A stretch of DNA of 64,000 nucleotides, taken from Arenimonas sp049195245. Lineage in GTDB: Bacteria > Pseudomonadota > Gammaproteobacteria > Xanthomonadales > Xanthomonadaceae. The position numbers and the translations under genes were made by a program. The stretch spans positions 62,001-126,000 of the forward strand of contig NZ_JBMIRR010000025.1 of NCBI RefSeq assembly GCF_049195245.1, in the 5' to 3' direction. The notes beneath the pieces are model-generated. The model did no database searches, had not been told where the DNA came from, and was given only the letters and a program-made list of their open reading frames with translations. Shown piece by piece: positions 63,312-64,000 of the stretch. How positions within the stretch are numbered: the stretch's first letter is position 1; the number at the start of each line of letters is the position of its first letter.

Positions 63312-64000
63312 ATGTCCGAACCCACCCGCCTGGCCGCCATCACGGCCTTCCTGGTCAAGCATCGCAACTCGCCGGTGTTCCGCAGCTATGGCACGACGCC
63401 GCCGCCGCCGGATCCGGCCGGTGCGGAAGCCTTCACGCGCGATCTGGAGGCGCTGGGACCGACCTTCATCAAGATCGGCCAGATGCTGTCCACGCGGCCC
63501 GACCTGGTGCCGCCCGAATACATCACCGCCCTGTGCCGCCTGCAGGACAAGGTGGCGCCCGCGGCGCTGTCGGACATCGAGGAGCAGATCAGCAGCGAAC
63601 TGAAGGTGCCGCTGCGCAACCTGTTCGCCGAGTTCGATTCGATTCCGATCGGCACCGCATCCTTTGCGCAGGTGCATGCGGCCACGCTGCCCAGCGGCCG
63701 GCGCGTGGCGGTGAAGGTGCAGCGTCCGGGCCTGGCCGAAGCCATCGAGGGCGACCTGGCCACCATCACCCGGCTGATCGATTCGCTGGGCATGGTCAGC
63801 CGCGTCGGCAAGCGCCTGGGCTTCAAGGAATGGCTGGAGGAATTCCGCGCCACCATGCTGGGCGAGCTGGACTACCTGCAGGAGGCCAACAACCTCGAGA
63901 CCTTCCGCGAGCGCCTGGTCGACTACGAGCGCATCAGCGTGCCGGCGCCGGTCTGGGACTACACCACGCGCAAGGTGCTGACCATGGACCTGGCCGAGGG
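63312..64000 (+). CDS. ABC1/UbiB-family atypical kinase, N-terminal part
   Basis: About 229 residues are visible before the window ends. The KxGQ motif reads FIKIGQMLSTRPDLVP; the nucleotide loop is PIGTASFAQVHAA (Ala-rich loop variant); the lysine lies in VAVKVQRPGL, followed by LGELDYLQEANNLETF and VWDYTTRKVLTMD. ABC1 proteins support ubiquinone synthesis or act as ATPases in lipid homeostasis; without the C-terminal membrane segments it cannot be told whether this is UbiB itself. GGAG lies upstream of ATG 63312. The 210 bases before it show no clear structure. Confidence 0.88.
   Translation, partial: MSEPTRLAAITAFLVKHRNSPVFRSYGTTPPPPDPAGAEAFTRDLEALGPTFIKIGQMLSTRPDLVPPEYITALCRLQDKVAPAALSDIEEQISSELKVPLRNLFAEFDSIPIGTASFAQVHAATLPSGRRVAVKVQRPGLAEAIEGDLATITRLIDSLGMVSRVGKRLGFKEWLEEFRATMLGELDYLQEANNLETFRERLVDYERISVPAPVWDYTTRKVLTMDLAE

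Overview
The window is GC-rich chromosomal DNA of a gammaproteobacterium, most likely of the Lysobacteraceae/Xanthomonadaceae (Lysobacter, Luteimonas or Pseudoxanthomonas type). The basis is the strongly G/C-biased third codon positions, the xanthomonad-style protein sequences (TrpS with a C-terminal extension, CtlX, MtfA, PhoPQ, a separate branched-chain-type 2-oxoacid dehydrogenase operon) and the abundance of cyclic-di-GMP and two-component proteins. Family placement is inference; no 16S rRNA is present. I see no prophage, integrase, CRISPR array or plasmid functions. Coding density is high, and no stretch of more than 300 bases lacks a gene.

Layout. 1-1057: the start of hppD (leftward), a divergent MarR regulator with a palindromic operator between them, then two near-identical perfect palindromes in front of a threonine-synthase-like gene (1081-2334). 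2373-9304: a leftward block of four transporters (MFSD1-like MFS, POT peptide transporter, DUF819, AbgT) and kynA. 9460-17326: rightward, a large secreted nuclease, then a 2-oxoacid dehydrogenase operon (E1 alpha, E1 beta, an SH3-like protein, E2, a VOC protein). 17335-18702: a diguanylate cyclase gene bracketed by two long inverted repeats of the same family. 18706-22202: trpS, a small exported protein, an entericidin-like lipoprotein and arginase.

22249-29530 (leftward) is a signalling operon: a very large multi-PAS/GAF histidine kinase, an Rcp-like single-domain response regulator, and a REC-PAS-LOV-GGDEF-EAL protein whose reading frame is broken by one in-frame TAG inside the EAL domain. 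A tRNA-Thr(TGT) gene follows. 29737-34564 (leftward) is a tightly packed lipid/cofactor operon: a single-chain FakA-FakB-like fatty acid kinase, plsY, birA, coaX and a SPOR protein, the last four joined by ATGA overlaps. 34721-41463 holds mtfA, phoPQ with a PepSY-like protein, and a ctlX/dusA/lipase-like overlapping trio.

41722-46548 is a hybrid histidine kinase (CHASE3, GAF, three receivers) followed by CheR and a CheB methylesterase domain lacking its receiver. 46565-56488 has an NlpE-like lipoprotein, a TonB-like protein, a MipA-like outer membrane protein, a membrane diguanylate cyclase, an acyl-CoA dehydrogenase, a HAD hydrolase, YceH, a lipoprotein, an EamA transporter and two DUF4124-like proteins. 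56615-64000 has a periplasmic-propeller diguanylate cyclase, an acidic disordered protein, an S9 peptidase, two small proteins and the start of an ABC1/UbiB-family kinase.

The most interesting points are the LOV (blue-light) cyclic-di-GMP protein with an amber codon replacing the Trp of the EAL motif region, the one-chain fatty acid kinase beside plsY, the symmetric double-palindrome control region at 982-1057, the repeat-flanked cyclase gene, and the E2 acyltransferase that lacks the Asp of HxxxDG.
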